This document shows, in pieces, positions 1 to 6,450 of a DNA stretch of 8,946 nt. The stretch is from Candidatus Aerophobota bacterium. GTDB lineage: Bacteria; Aerophobota; Aerophobia; Aerophobales; B3-G15. The translations under genes were made by a program, and so were the position numbers. The stretch spans positions 1 through 8,946 of the forward strand of contig JACUUP010000056.1 in NCBI GenBank assembly GCA_014859225.1, written 5' to 3'. The first letter of the stretch is position 1. Each line of letters begins with the position of its first letter. Under the pieces are notes generated by a model, which saw only the letters and a program-made list of their open reading frames with translations, did no database searches and was not told the DNA's origin.

Positions 1-3000
1 TCCTTGCTTTCCTCAAATAGGCTGTAAATTACGGGAATAACAAGTAGTGTAATGAATAATCCTGCCACAAGCCCACCAATAACCGAACGAGCCATAGGTG
101 CCCAGTTTTCTGCGCCTGGTCCTATCTGCAAAGCCAGGGGAATCATGGCTAAAATGGTGGTGAGTGCGGTCATTAAGACCGGACGAAATCTCGCCTTACC
201 TGCTTCTTTGGTCGCTACCAAGACAGCTTCTCCGCGCAATCGTAAAAGACTGGTGTAATCAATAAGCACAATAGAATTGTTAATCACAATACCTACAAGC
301 ATGATGACACCAACCATGGCAATGATACTTAAAGGAGTGCCGGTTAAAAAAAGCATCCAGGCAACACCCATCAACGATAAGGGAATGGTAAGAAACATAA
401 TAAAAGGGTCTCTCAGCGATTCAAACTCAGAAGCAGTTACCATGTACACCAGAAACATACCAACTATGAGAGCGATGATGAGCCAGGTCAAAGATTGACG
501 CATATCCTCCCCGCTTCCTCCGATTGCCCAGCGAAAATCAGCCGGGAATTCAACCTCAGTCAATCCTCGTTCCACATCAACAAGAACATCTCCCAGTGGT
601 CTTCCCACTGCCCGGAAAGAAACGTCGGCTATTCTCTGCTGATCTTTTCGGCGAATCGTGAGCGGCGTGGACGTATACTCTATGTTTGCTACCTCTGCCA
701 ACCTGACTTCTGCTCCCCGTGGGGTCGTGATACTGAGTCTCTCTATGTCCTCAATAGCTAACCTGTCTTCTTCTCTCAAGCGCACCAGAATATCGTATTC
801 CCTCCCTGCTTCTCGATAGCGAGAAACAACCGTTCCCTGAATAGCGCTGCTCACGATATTGGAAACGTACGCCGTAGAAAGACCAAAATCATACAGTCGA
901 TCGCGCTTGTAATGCAAACTCAACTGAGGCCGCCCTTCCCTTTCCATATCCACCTCAACATCAGCTACGCCCCGGACATCTTCTATTTTTTCCCTGACCT
1001 GATAGGCTACCCTCTGAAGCATAGCTAAATCGTGTCCATAGATTTCTATGTTCGCTCCAGCAGTAGTTCCTAACCCTCCTATTTGCATACCACCACCAAA
1101 TCCCACTTCCGCCTCGGGTAACGCGGGAGGAAGCACCTCACGCAGCTTCGTCTCTACTTCCCGAGTGGACATGGTACGCTTTGCTCTATCCACAAGTTCT
1201 AATCGTATGCTCCCTGCATGCGAGCCTGCACCCATGAGCGCCATAAATCCTGCCCCTGCTCCTACACTTGTCTGCATTGTTTCAATATCAACCAGATATT
1301 CCCTGATTATGTTTTCGGCTTGACGCAGAGTTGCATCGGTTTCTGCTAATCGTGTCCCCGGTGGTCGTTTAATTTGTATGCTAAGAGAACCTGTATCCAT
1401 TTCGGGCATGAACGTCACACCAACAAATCGAACAAGAATGACCATGCTGATGAAAAAAAGAACTCCCACGAAAACTAAAAATTTCTTGCGATTACCTAAG
1501 CACCAATCAAGCATTCTACTGTAACTATGAATACTTCTGTCTATGACTGTCGTAAAAATGCGGGTAAAATTCATCCTGCGAGAAACGTCCAGGCGTAAAA
1601 TGCGTGAGGAAATTAACGGTACGAGGGATATAGCCACAAACAGTGAAATCAAAAGTGAGAACGTTACGGTAAGAACTAAGTCCCGGAAAATCTGCCCGGC
1701 GATGCCGGGAATAAATATGACAGGAAAAAATACGCAGATAGTGGTAAGGGTGGATGCGGTAATTGCCGTGGATACCTCAGATGCACCAATGACTGCACCC
1801 TGGTCAGCCGGCTCTCCTTTTTCGCGGTGCCGAAATATACTTTCCAGAACCACAATGGAGTTATCCACAAAAAGACCTACCCCTAAGGCAAGCCCTCCCA
1901 TGGAAACTATATTCATGGTAACACCGGCAACGTTCATAGCGATAAACGTTGCAACGAGTGACACAGGAATGGAAATGAGAACGACTACCATACTTCTCAA
2001 GCTGCGAAGGAAAATGAAGAGAACTACCGCGCACAAAACGACGGCTAAAATAATCGTATTAAAAAGGTTTGCCATTGACTCTTTAATGATTTCAGCCTGC
2101 TCAAAAATAATTGATAGTTTTATATCACCCACTGACCTTTCAATATCGGGAAGCTGGGCTAAAGTCCTATCGCTCACATCTACGGTATTGGCTCCTGATG
2201 CTCTACGGATAGTAATTGTTACTGCAGGAGTGCCATTGACGCGGGTGATTTCGCGTCGCTCGCCCATTCCATCGACCACATACGCCACATCTTTTACGTA
2301 TATGGGAGCATTACCGCTGTAGGATACAACGGTATCTGCGATTTGTTCTATCCGAGTATACTCACCCAAAATCTTGATAGGATACTCAAAGAGTCCCTCC
2401 TCAATCGTCCCTGCGGGAATGACCACATTTTCTCGCCGTATCGTGTCTATGAGCTGAGCTAAGGTAACGCCACGTGCACTCATTCTTTCTCTATCCACTC
2501 TGATTTGAATTTCTCTGACCTCTCCTCCACTCACATCTGCTGCGGCTACTCCCACTATCCGTTCAAGACGGGGAGCCACCTCATCTTCTGCTATACGCCT
2601 CAGCTCAGCTAAACTCTTCTCCCCAGAAACCCCTATTCCCATAACGGGCATCAACGTCGGATCGAACTTGAAAATTAAAGGCTCATCTGCTCCCGAGGGA
2701 CGCATTCCTTTAATGAGGTCAATTTTTGCCCGTAAATTGCGCTCGGCAGCATCCATATTCGTTCCCCAGGCAAAATTAGCCATAACTAAAGAGAGGCCCT
2801 CTCGTGACTGGGAAGTCAAAGTATCTAAGTTTTCTACCGTAGCAACTGTCTCTTCTATGGGTCTGGTGATGAGAAACTCTATATCCTCAGGCGATACGCC
2901 CCTATACTGGGTAATTACGGCAATAACAGGAAGCTCCATCTGGGGGAAAAGGTCCATGCGTAATCCCAGAAGAGCCACAATACCTATAGCTACAACAGCT

Positions 3001-3056
3001 ATGAACACCATGAAAAAGGTAACCCGTCTTTTAACTGCAAGTTTGGGAAGACTCAT
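1..3056 (-). CDS. RND-family efflux permease (AcrB-like inner-membrane proton antiporter), 3' end cut by window
   Basis: This is the inner-membrane pump of a tripartite efflux system, which exports drugs or other amphiphiles in exchange for protons. Translating the minus strand from the ATG at 3056 gives 1018 codons with no stop. An in-frame TAA directly precedes the start (3060-3062). The family is usually about 1030-1060 residues, so only a short C-terminal tail is missing. TM1 is near residues 12-32, followed by a motif typical of AcrB relatives (DLFPQMELPVI). A porter domain comes next, then TM2-TM6 (about 330-510), TM7 (about 525-545), a second porter domain, and TM8-TM12 (about 850-1012). 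TM4 carries the proton-relay aspartate as LFVDNSIVVLE (D398, with N399 where AcrB has its second Asp). TM10 has GIVINNSIVLIDY (N926, N927) where AcrB has a lysine. This VDN/NN pattern is common in RND pumps outside the Proteobacteria. The Shine-Dalgarno GAGGAG (3070-3075) lies 13 nt before the ATG, a long spacing. CpG is much more frequent here than in the neighbouring genes. The substrate cannot be told. Confidence 0.95.
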   Translation of the reverse strand, partial: MSLPKLAVKRRVTFFMVFIAVVAIGIVALLGLRMDLFPQMELPVIAVITQYRGVSPEDIEFLITRPIEETVATVENLDTLTSQSREGLSLVMANFAWGTNMDAAERNLRAKIDLIKGMRPSGADEPLIFKFDPTLMPVMGIGVSGEKSLAELRRIAEDEVAPRLERIVGVAAADVSGGEVREIQIRVDRERMSARGVTLAQLIDTIRRENVVIPAGTIEEGLFEYPIKILGEYTRIEQIADTVVSYSGNAPIYVKDVAYVVDGMGERREITRVNGTPAVTITIRRASGANTVDVSDRTLAQLPDIERSVGDIKLSIIFEQAEIIKESMANLFNTIILAVVLCAVVLFIFLRSLRSMVVVLISIPVSLVATFIAMNVAGVTMNIVSMGGLALGVGLFVDNSIVVLESIFRHREKGEPADQGAVIGASEVSTAITASTLTTICVFFPVIFIPGIAGQIFRDLVLTVTFSLLISLFVAISLVPLISSRILRLDVSRRMNFTRIFTTVIDRSIHSYSRMLDWCLGNRKKFLVFVGVLFFISMVILVRFVGVTFMPEMDTGSLSIQIKRPPGTRLAETDATLRQAENIIREYLVDIETMQTSVGAGAGFMALMGAGSHAGSIRLELVDRAKRTMSTREVETKLREVLPPALPEAEVGFGGGMQIGGLGTTAGANIEIYGHDLAMLQRVAYQVREKIEDVRGVADVEVDMEREGRPQLSLHYKRDRLYDFGLSTAYVSNIVSSAIQGTVVSRYREAGREYDILVRLREEDRLAIEDIERLSITTPRGAEVRLAEVANIEYTSTPLTIRRKDQQRIADVSFRAVGRPLGDVLVDVERGLTEVEFPADFRWAIGGSGEDMRQSLTWLIIALIVGMFLVYMVTASEFESLRDPFIMFLTIPLSLMGVAWMLFLTGTPLSIIAMVGVIMLVGIVINNSIVLIDYTSLLRLRGEAVLVATKEAGKARFRPVLMTALTTILAMIPLALQIGPGAENWAPMARSVIGGLVAGLFITLLVIPVIYSLFEESK

Positions 3057-3110
3057 TGTTTAGCTTATACTCCTCAATAATTCATATAACGAGCATTCAT
3101 CCTACTAAAG

Positions 3111-4460
3111 TTATTTTTCTTGCCCCAGCAAAAGTTTAACCCGGGCAAACATCCCCGGTTTAATACGCAAATCAGGATTGGGAATGATAACCTCAACCTT
3201 TATTTTCCTGTTACGAGGGTCCATAACCGGACTTATGTTAATCTGCCGGGGGGTGAAAACTTCGTTTAAGTAATTTTCAATCCTGACAGCTATTTTCTCG
3301 GTTAAAGGCACCTTATCAAGAATCTCTTCGCCTATATAAAGAACTATCTTCACCGAGCTTATGTCTAAAATAGACAAAAGAGGCTGTCCCGGTCCTACCA
3401 GAGAACTTTTATCGGCAAAACGCTCACTTACTATCCCGGATACAGGAGCTTTTATGGTGCAATCTTCAAGACGCGAACGGGCAAGCTCAAAAGCTGCTTC
3501 TGCTTGCTGGACTTGAGCGTGGACAAGCTGGATATCCTTTTCCCACAGTTTATCCTCCCAGGAAACTTTAGCCAGCTCCAGGGCACTTCTTGCATTTTCC
3601 CACTGAGTCTGAGCTCCTTGAATTTTTACTTCCCAGCTTTTAACCTCCTTTAACTTCTCCAGATTCTCCAAAGAAGCTTTGACCTGTTCAACATTAGCTT
3701 CAGTTATCTGTATATCCTCTTTTCTTGCCCCCTTTTTAACCAGCTCAAGATTTGCCTTGGCTGAGGTAAGTTGAGCCCTGGCTACCTCAAAGCCAAGTTT
3801 TGCCTTATCAAGTGCCTGCTCGGGAATGGCACCTCTATTATAATCATCCTCTGCTCTTTGCAGGTCCCTCTCCGCATTGTAAAAGTTGGCAAGCACTTGC
3901 TGATAAATTCCCTCTACCTGCTGTATCTCCTCCTCCCTTGCTCCTTCTTTTGCTTTTGCTAAATTAGCCTCAGCTATTTTTAAAGCAGCCTGGGCTTGCC
4001 TTAGCCCGGTAAAAAACTCCACATCAGCAGTTTCCTTTATCAGGTCCAGTTGAGCCTGGACAGATTGAAAAGCAGCTTTTGCATTTTCTAAATTATTTTC
4101 CGCCTGAATTTTAGCCATTGACCTGACTTTCTCGTAATTGGCTTTGGCGGAAATTAAAGCTGCCTCGGCTTGAATTACTTGAAGTGCAATATCTGCAGTA
4201 TCTATTTGAGCTATAACCTGGCCTTTTTCTACCCCATCTCCCATATCTACATTAATCTCTTCTAAATTTCCGCTTACCTTGGGTATAACCAGGACCTGCT
4301 GGTAAGGAGCTATATCAGCGGTAAGGGATATCTCCTTTACAAACTCTCTTGTAACCTCAGCCTGTGTAGATGCAGATACCTTAGGCTGAGAAAAACCTAT
4401 CACTCCTGAAAAAACGAAACCTAACACAATAAATGACACTACTACTATTTTTCCCTTCAT
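3111..4460 (-). CDS. HlyD/AcrA-type periplasmic adaptor (membrane fusion protein) with an unusually long helical hairpin
   Basis: A 449-residue adaptor that links the RND permease to the TolC-type channel across the periplasm. Residues 1-30 form a signal peptide or membrane anchor (MKGKIVVVSFIVLGFVFSGV), with no lipobox cysteine. The first lipoyl half is about residues 55-88 (VSGNLEEINVDMGDGVEKGQ), and the second is about 335-366 (IKAPVSGIVSERFADKSSLV). The beta-barrel and membrane-proximal part follow, ending in the family-typical NPDLRIKPGMFARVKLLL. Between the lipoyl halves, residues about 91-334 are Ala/Glu/Lys/Gln-rich and almost entirely helical in character. That is about 240 residues, far longer than the hairpin of AcrA. 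The motif KEGAREEEI (171-179) recurs as KKGARKEDI (242-250). The start is supported by GGGAGG 9 nt upstream, inside the 3' end of the TolC gene. It is third in the operon, with 54 nt separating it from the permease gene. Family assignment is firm; the exact subfamily is not. Confidence 0.94.
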   Translation of the reverse strand: MKGKIVVVSFIVLGFVFSGVIGFSQPKVSASTQAEVTREFVKEISLTADIAPYQQVLVIPKVSGNLEEINVDMGDGVEKGQVIAQIDTADIALQVIQAEAALISAKANYEKVRSMAKIQAENNLENAKAAFQSVQAQLDLIKETADVEFFTGLRQAQAALKIAEANLAKAKEGAREEEIQQVEGIYQQVLANFYNAERDLQRAEDDYNRGAIPEQALDKAKLGFEVARAQLTSAKANLELVKKGARKEDIQITEANVEQVKASLENLEKLKEVKSWEVKIQGAQTQWENARSALELAKVSWEDKLWEKDIQLVHAQVQQAEAAFELARSRLEDCTIKAPVSGIVSERFADKSSLVGPGQPLLSILDISSVKIVLYIGEEILDKVPLTEKIAVRIENYLNEVFTPRQINISPVMDPRNRKIKVEVIIPNPDLRIKPGMFARVKLLLGQEK

Positions 4461-4465
4461 TTTGT

Positions 4466-5755
4466 CTATCCTCCCTTTGCTTTCATAAGGCTTGCCTTTG
4501 CTATATTGTAATCATATAAAGCTTTAGTGTAACCCAACTTGGCTCTGGTAAGCGCAAGTTGAGCATCAAGCACTTCTATCTGAGTAATTGTCCCGATTTT
4601 ATACCTTGCCTCAGCAATAGATAATGCTTCTTCTGCCTGCTGGATATTTTGCTCCTGGGCAAAAAGAGACTCTTTTGCTGTCTGCATATCCAGGAAAGCT
4701 TTTTTAACCTCCAGTTTAATCGCATCCTGTAGCTGGCTTATGGCAAGAGCTATCTGTCTTACCTGGGATTCCCTCTGTTCCACAAAAGCTCTATTTTTAC
4801 CCCCATCAAACAAAGGAAAGGATAAAACAAGGCTTGCATTCCAGCTATCTTCCCAGCCACCAGTTCCACCTGATGTGTATTCGTAGTTTGCTACAAAAGA
4901 AACAGAGGGCAAATTTCTTGCCCGGGCACTATCTACAGATACCTTCGCCATTTCCCTTTGAATCTTTAAGGCTTTTAAATCGCCTCTAAAAAGATAAGCA
5001 CTTTCCATAGCTTCATTCAGGGTTAAATCTAAAAGCTCAAATTCTAACTCTCCTGTAACTTTTAGCAAAGCAGAATCCACAGATAATAAAGTTGCCAGTC
5101 TCTCCCTGACTAAATCTAAATTGTTTTTTGCATAAGTTAAATCAGGCTTAAGATTGGCAACTTCCACCCTCGCCCTCAAAAAGTCAAAGCGAGAAATTCT
5201 ACCCGAGCGGTAGAAGGACTCTACCACTTCAAGATGAGCTTCGGCTTGATGTAGTGCTTTTTCGGTTATTTCAAGATTTTTCTCAGCCAGAATAACAGAA
5301 TAAAAAGCCTGCTTCACCTGAAAAATTATCTCGGTTTGAGTTTGGGATAACCTCTCTTTGGCACTCTGGTAGTTAAGGTTTGCCTGTCTATTGGCTAAAG
5401 TAAGCTGACCACCTGTATACACAGGCTGGGTAACAGAGAGAGTAAAAGAGGTGGTATCCTGCTCACCTACCTTTATTTTCTCAGGACCATAATGAGGATA
5501 AAGAGGATTGGGTATAGAGGGAAGCTCACCTAAATGGGTGTGGGAGCCCCTCAGGGCAAGGTTAGGAAAGTATCCGGCAAAAGCTTCTTCCTTTGCCTTT
5601 TCAGCTTCTTTTAGCTTCTCCTTTTCCAGGAGAATCTGAAGGTTATTAGTTAAAGCTTTATTTAGTGCTTCCTCAAGCGTGATAGCATGTGATACCCCTG
5701 GAAAAATAAAAAAAATAACAGCCACCAGGAAACAAAAAGTATACTTAGCTCTCAT
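4466..5755 (-). CDS. TolC-family outer-membrane efflux channel
   Basis: The outer-membrane factor of the tripartite pump, forming a trimeric beta-barrel with a long periplasmic helical tunnel. From the ATG at 5755 the product is 429 residues. A clean signal peptide (MRAKYTFCFLVAVIFFIFPG, then VSHA) is probably cleaved before ITLEEALNKAL, the usual start of mature TolC proteins. There is no lipobox, so this is not an OprM-like lipoprotein. Two homologous OEP repeats are visible (about 25-215 and 240-425). Each has a strand motif followed by Gly-Gly (TQPVYTGG and SFPLFDGG) and long coiled-coil helices; the second ends with RYKIGTITQIEVLDAQLAL. Longer in-frame starts exist at 5803 (445 residues) and 5782. 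I prefer 5755 because it puts the signal peptide at the N-terminus and has GAAGG five nt upstream. With this start the gene overlaps the end of the marR gene by 11 nt. Confidence 0.93.
   Translation of the reverse strand: MRAKYTFCFLVAVIFFIFPGVSHAITLEEALNKALTNNLQILLEKEKLKEAEKAKEEAFAGYFPNLALRGSHTHLGELPSIPNPLYPHYGPEKIKVGEQDTTSFTLSVTQPVYTGGQLTLANRQANLNYQSAKERLSQTQTEIIFQVKQAFYSVILAEKNLEITEKALHQAEAHLEVVESFYRSGRISRFDFLRARVEVANLKPDLTYAKNNLDLVRERLATLLSVDSALLKVTGELEFELLDLTLNEAMESAYLFRGDLKALKIQREMAKVSVDSARARNLPSVSFVANYEYTSGGTGGWEDSWNASLVLSFPLFDGGKNRAFVEQRESQVRQIALAISQLQDAIKLEVKKAFLDMQTAKESLFAQEQNIQQAEEALSIAEARYKIGTITQIEVLDAQLALTRAKLGYTKALYDYNIAKASLMKAKGG
4470..4475 (-). promoter_or_regulatory. Shine-Dalgarno of the adaptor gene, embedded in the tolC-like gene end
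   Basis: On the minus strand GGGAGG is followed by ATAG, so the ribosome-binding site overlaps the two final glycine codons and the TAG stop of the upstream gene. The adaptor ATG comes 9 nt after the site. This geometry implies that ribosomes finishing the outer-membrane factor re-initiate on the adaptor, which would help keep the two in proportion. Confidence 0.75.
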
Positions 5756-6209
5756 TTGTGCCTTCTTTCCCTCCATCAAAAATTTTAGTTTGAATTTTTT
5801 CAAGTATTTTTACAAGTTCTTTTCTCTCCCCAAAGCTAAGCTGTTTAAGAGTTAAGCCTACCCTTTTTCTTCTTGCCTCCTCATATTTTTCCATTATTTG
5901 AGAGCCTTTAGCGGTTAAGCTCACCCTCACCACTCTTCTATCATGCGGGTCATTTTTCCTTGTTACAAATTCTCGCTCAACCAGTCTATCTATAACCCGT
6001 GTGAGAGTGCTCAGTTGAATCTCGCTCACTCTTGCCAGCTCACCCATGGTAGGCTCTTCTAAAATGTGAATCTGAAAAAGCACAGAAAGATAAGCGAAAT
6101 TGATATCAATATCAATAGCTTCCTCTACATCCTGGATAGCAAAAACTCTGGCTAATCTTTGCATTATACCGTCAATTATATCTACATCTTCCTGCATGCC
6201 ATCTTCCAT
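5745..6209 (-). CDS. MarR-family transcriptional regulator, likely local repressor of the efflux operon
   Basis: A 154-residue winged-helix DNA-binding protein. Residues about 20-50 form the N-terminal dimer helices. The helix-turn-helix spans about 52-80 (TMGELARVSEIQLSTLTRVI), and the wing carries the MarR signature DPHDRRVVRVSLTAKG (87-102). C-terminal dimerisation helices follow. The start at 6209 is chosen because AGGAGG sits 9 nt upstream; an open frame extends to 6254 but lacks a comparable site. It is the first gene of the efflux operon, and its stop overlaps the start of the TolC-type gene. MarR proteins encoded at the head of an efflux operon commonly repress their own operon and release it when a ligand, often the pump substrate, binds. 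That role is inferred from position. No cysteine-based redox switch is possible, because the protein contains no cysteine. Confidence 0.92.
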   Translation of the reverse strand: MEDGMQEDVDIIDGIMQRLARVFAIQDVEEAIDIDINFAYLSVLFQIHILEEPTMGELARVSEIQLSTLTRVIDRLVEREFVTRKNDPHDRRVVRVSLTAKGSQIMEKYEEARRKRVGLTLKQLSFGERKELVKILEKIQTKIFDGGKEGTNES

Positions 6210-6218
6210 TGTTACCTG

Positions 6219-6224
6219 CCTCCT
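6219..6224 (-). promoter_or_regulatory. Ribosome-binding site that decides the marR-type start
   Basis: AGGAGG on the minus strand, 9 nt before the ATG at 6209. The upstream in-frame ATGs at 6254, 6251 and 6245 have no purine-rich site at a suitable distance, so this element sets the start of the regulator. Confidence 0.7.
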
Positions 6225-6265
6225 CTTAGTTTTGCTATAAAACATTTGCATCATGGGAAATATAG

Positions 6266-6294
6266 AAATTTCAATTTAATTATTATACAAATTT
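6266..6294. promoter_or_regulatory. Imperfect inverted repeat over the -10, possible MarR operator
   Basis: A 29-bp AT-rich imperfect palindrome. Both ends are AAATTT on either strand, but the inner positions match only in part. It overlaps the -10 region of the efflux promoter, where autorepressing MarR proteins usually bind. In such AT-rich DNA a partial palindrome could arise by chance, so this is only a candidate. Confidence 0.2.
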
Positions 6295-6306
6295 TTAATA
6301 AGTCAA
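6279..6306 (-). promoter_or_regulatory. Probable sigma-70-type promoter of the efflux operon
   Basis: On the minus strand TTGACT (6306-6301) is followed after 16 nt by AATAAT (6284-6279), a five-of-six match to the -10 consensus. A perfect TATAAT at 6287-6282 overlaps it but would leave only a 13-nt spacer. The region is very AT-rich and lies about 70-100 nt before the marR-type start. The choice of -10 hexamer is uncertain. Confidence 0.5.
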
Positions 6307-6310
6307 GGAA

Positions 6311-6380
6311 AAAAAAGGGGACAGATTTATTTTCCATATCTTCTGCTTTCCCAGAAGAAAATAAATCTGTCCCCTTTTTT
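6311..6380. repeat. Perfect 24-bp inverted repeat with 22-nt loop, REP/MITE-like palindrome
   Basis: The left arm (6311-6334) starts with six A, then GGGGACAGATTTA. The right arm (6357-6380) is its exact reverse complement and ends CTGTCCCC plus six T. Every one of the 24 pairs is Watson-Crick. The 22-nt loop contains a second small complement (TTCTG at 6341-6345, CAGAA at 6352-6356). As RNA, either strand would form a strong hairpin followed by U, like a bidirectional intrinsic terminator. However, both flanking genes point away from it, so there is no upstream transcript to end. A dispersed palindromic element, such as one mobilised by an IS200-like REP-associated transposase elsewhere in the genome, is the better explanation. 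This is inferred, because only one copy is visible. Confidence 0.85.
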
Positions 6381-6395
6381 GTCTTTTTTACTGAA

Positions 6396-6424
6396 TTGAC
6401 ACAGAGCGGTTTGTTTGCTAATAA
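6396..6424 (+). promoter_or_regulatory. Probable promoter of the prfB-guaB3 operon
   Basis: A perfect -35 TTGACA (6396-6401) is followed after 17 nt by a -10 of the form TAATAA (6419-6424), preceded by TGC as in extended -10 promoters. The leader to the prfB start at 6451 is short. Its Shine-Dalgarno AGGGAG (6438-6443) lies 7 nt before the ATG. The -10 is a poor match, but the -35 and spacing are good. Confidence 0.55.
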
Positions 6425-6450
6425 TATTCAATCTATTAGGGAGATGTAAA

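Noticed and set aside
1543-2322. A 259-codon open frame on the plus strand
   Set aside because: It is antisense to the permease gene, whose minus-strand frame encodes recognisable RND motifs throughout. The plus-strand product is rich in Thr, Ile, Arg and Met with no family resemblance, and is a shadow frame.
2668-3063. A 131-codon open frame on the plus strand
   Set aside because: It lies opposite the N-terminal TM1 and porter region of the permease. It has no sensible Shine-Dalgarno and no recognisable domain.
5756-5803. N-terminal extension of the TolC-type protein
   Set aside because: Starting at 5803 would put 16 charged residues before the signal peptide and enlarge the overlap with marR to 59 nt. 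The ATG at 5755 has a suitable ribosome-binding site.
6311-6380. Ordinary intrinsic terminator
   Set aside because: The hairpin plus T-run would fit, but no gene transcribes into it from either side within the window.
6159-6449. Open frame on the plus strand running through the palindrome
   Set aside because: It is antisense to the marR start and both promoters. Its peptide is low-complexity hydrophobic sequence caused by AT-rich DNA and the hairpin.
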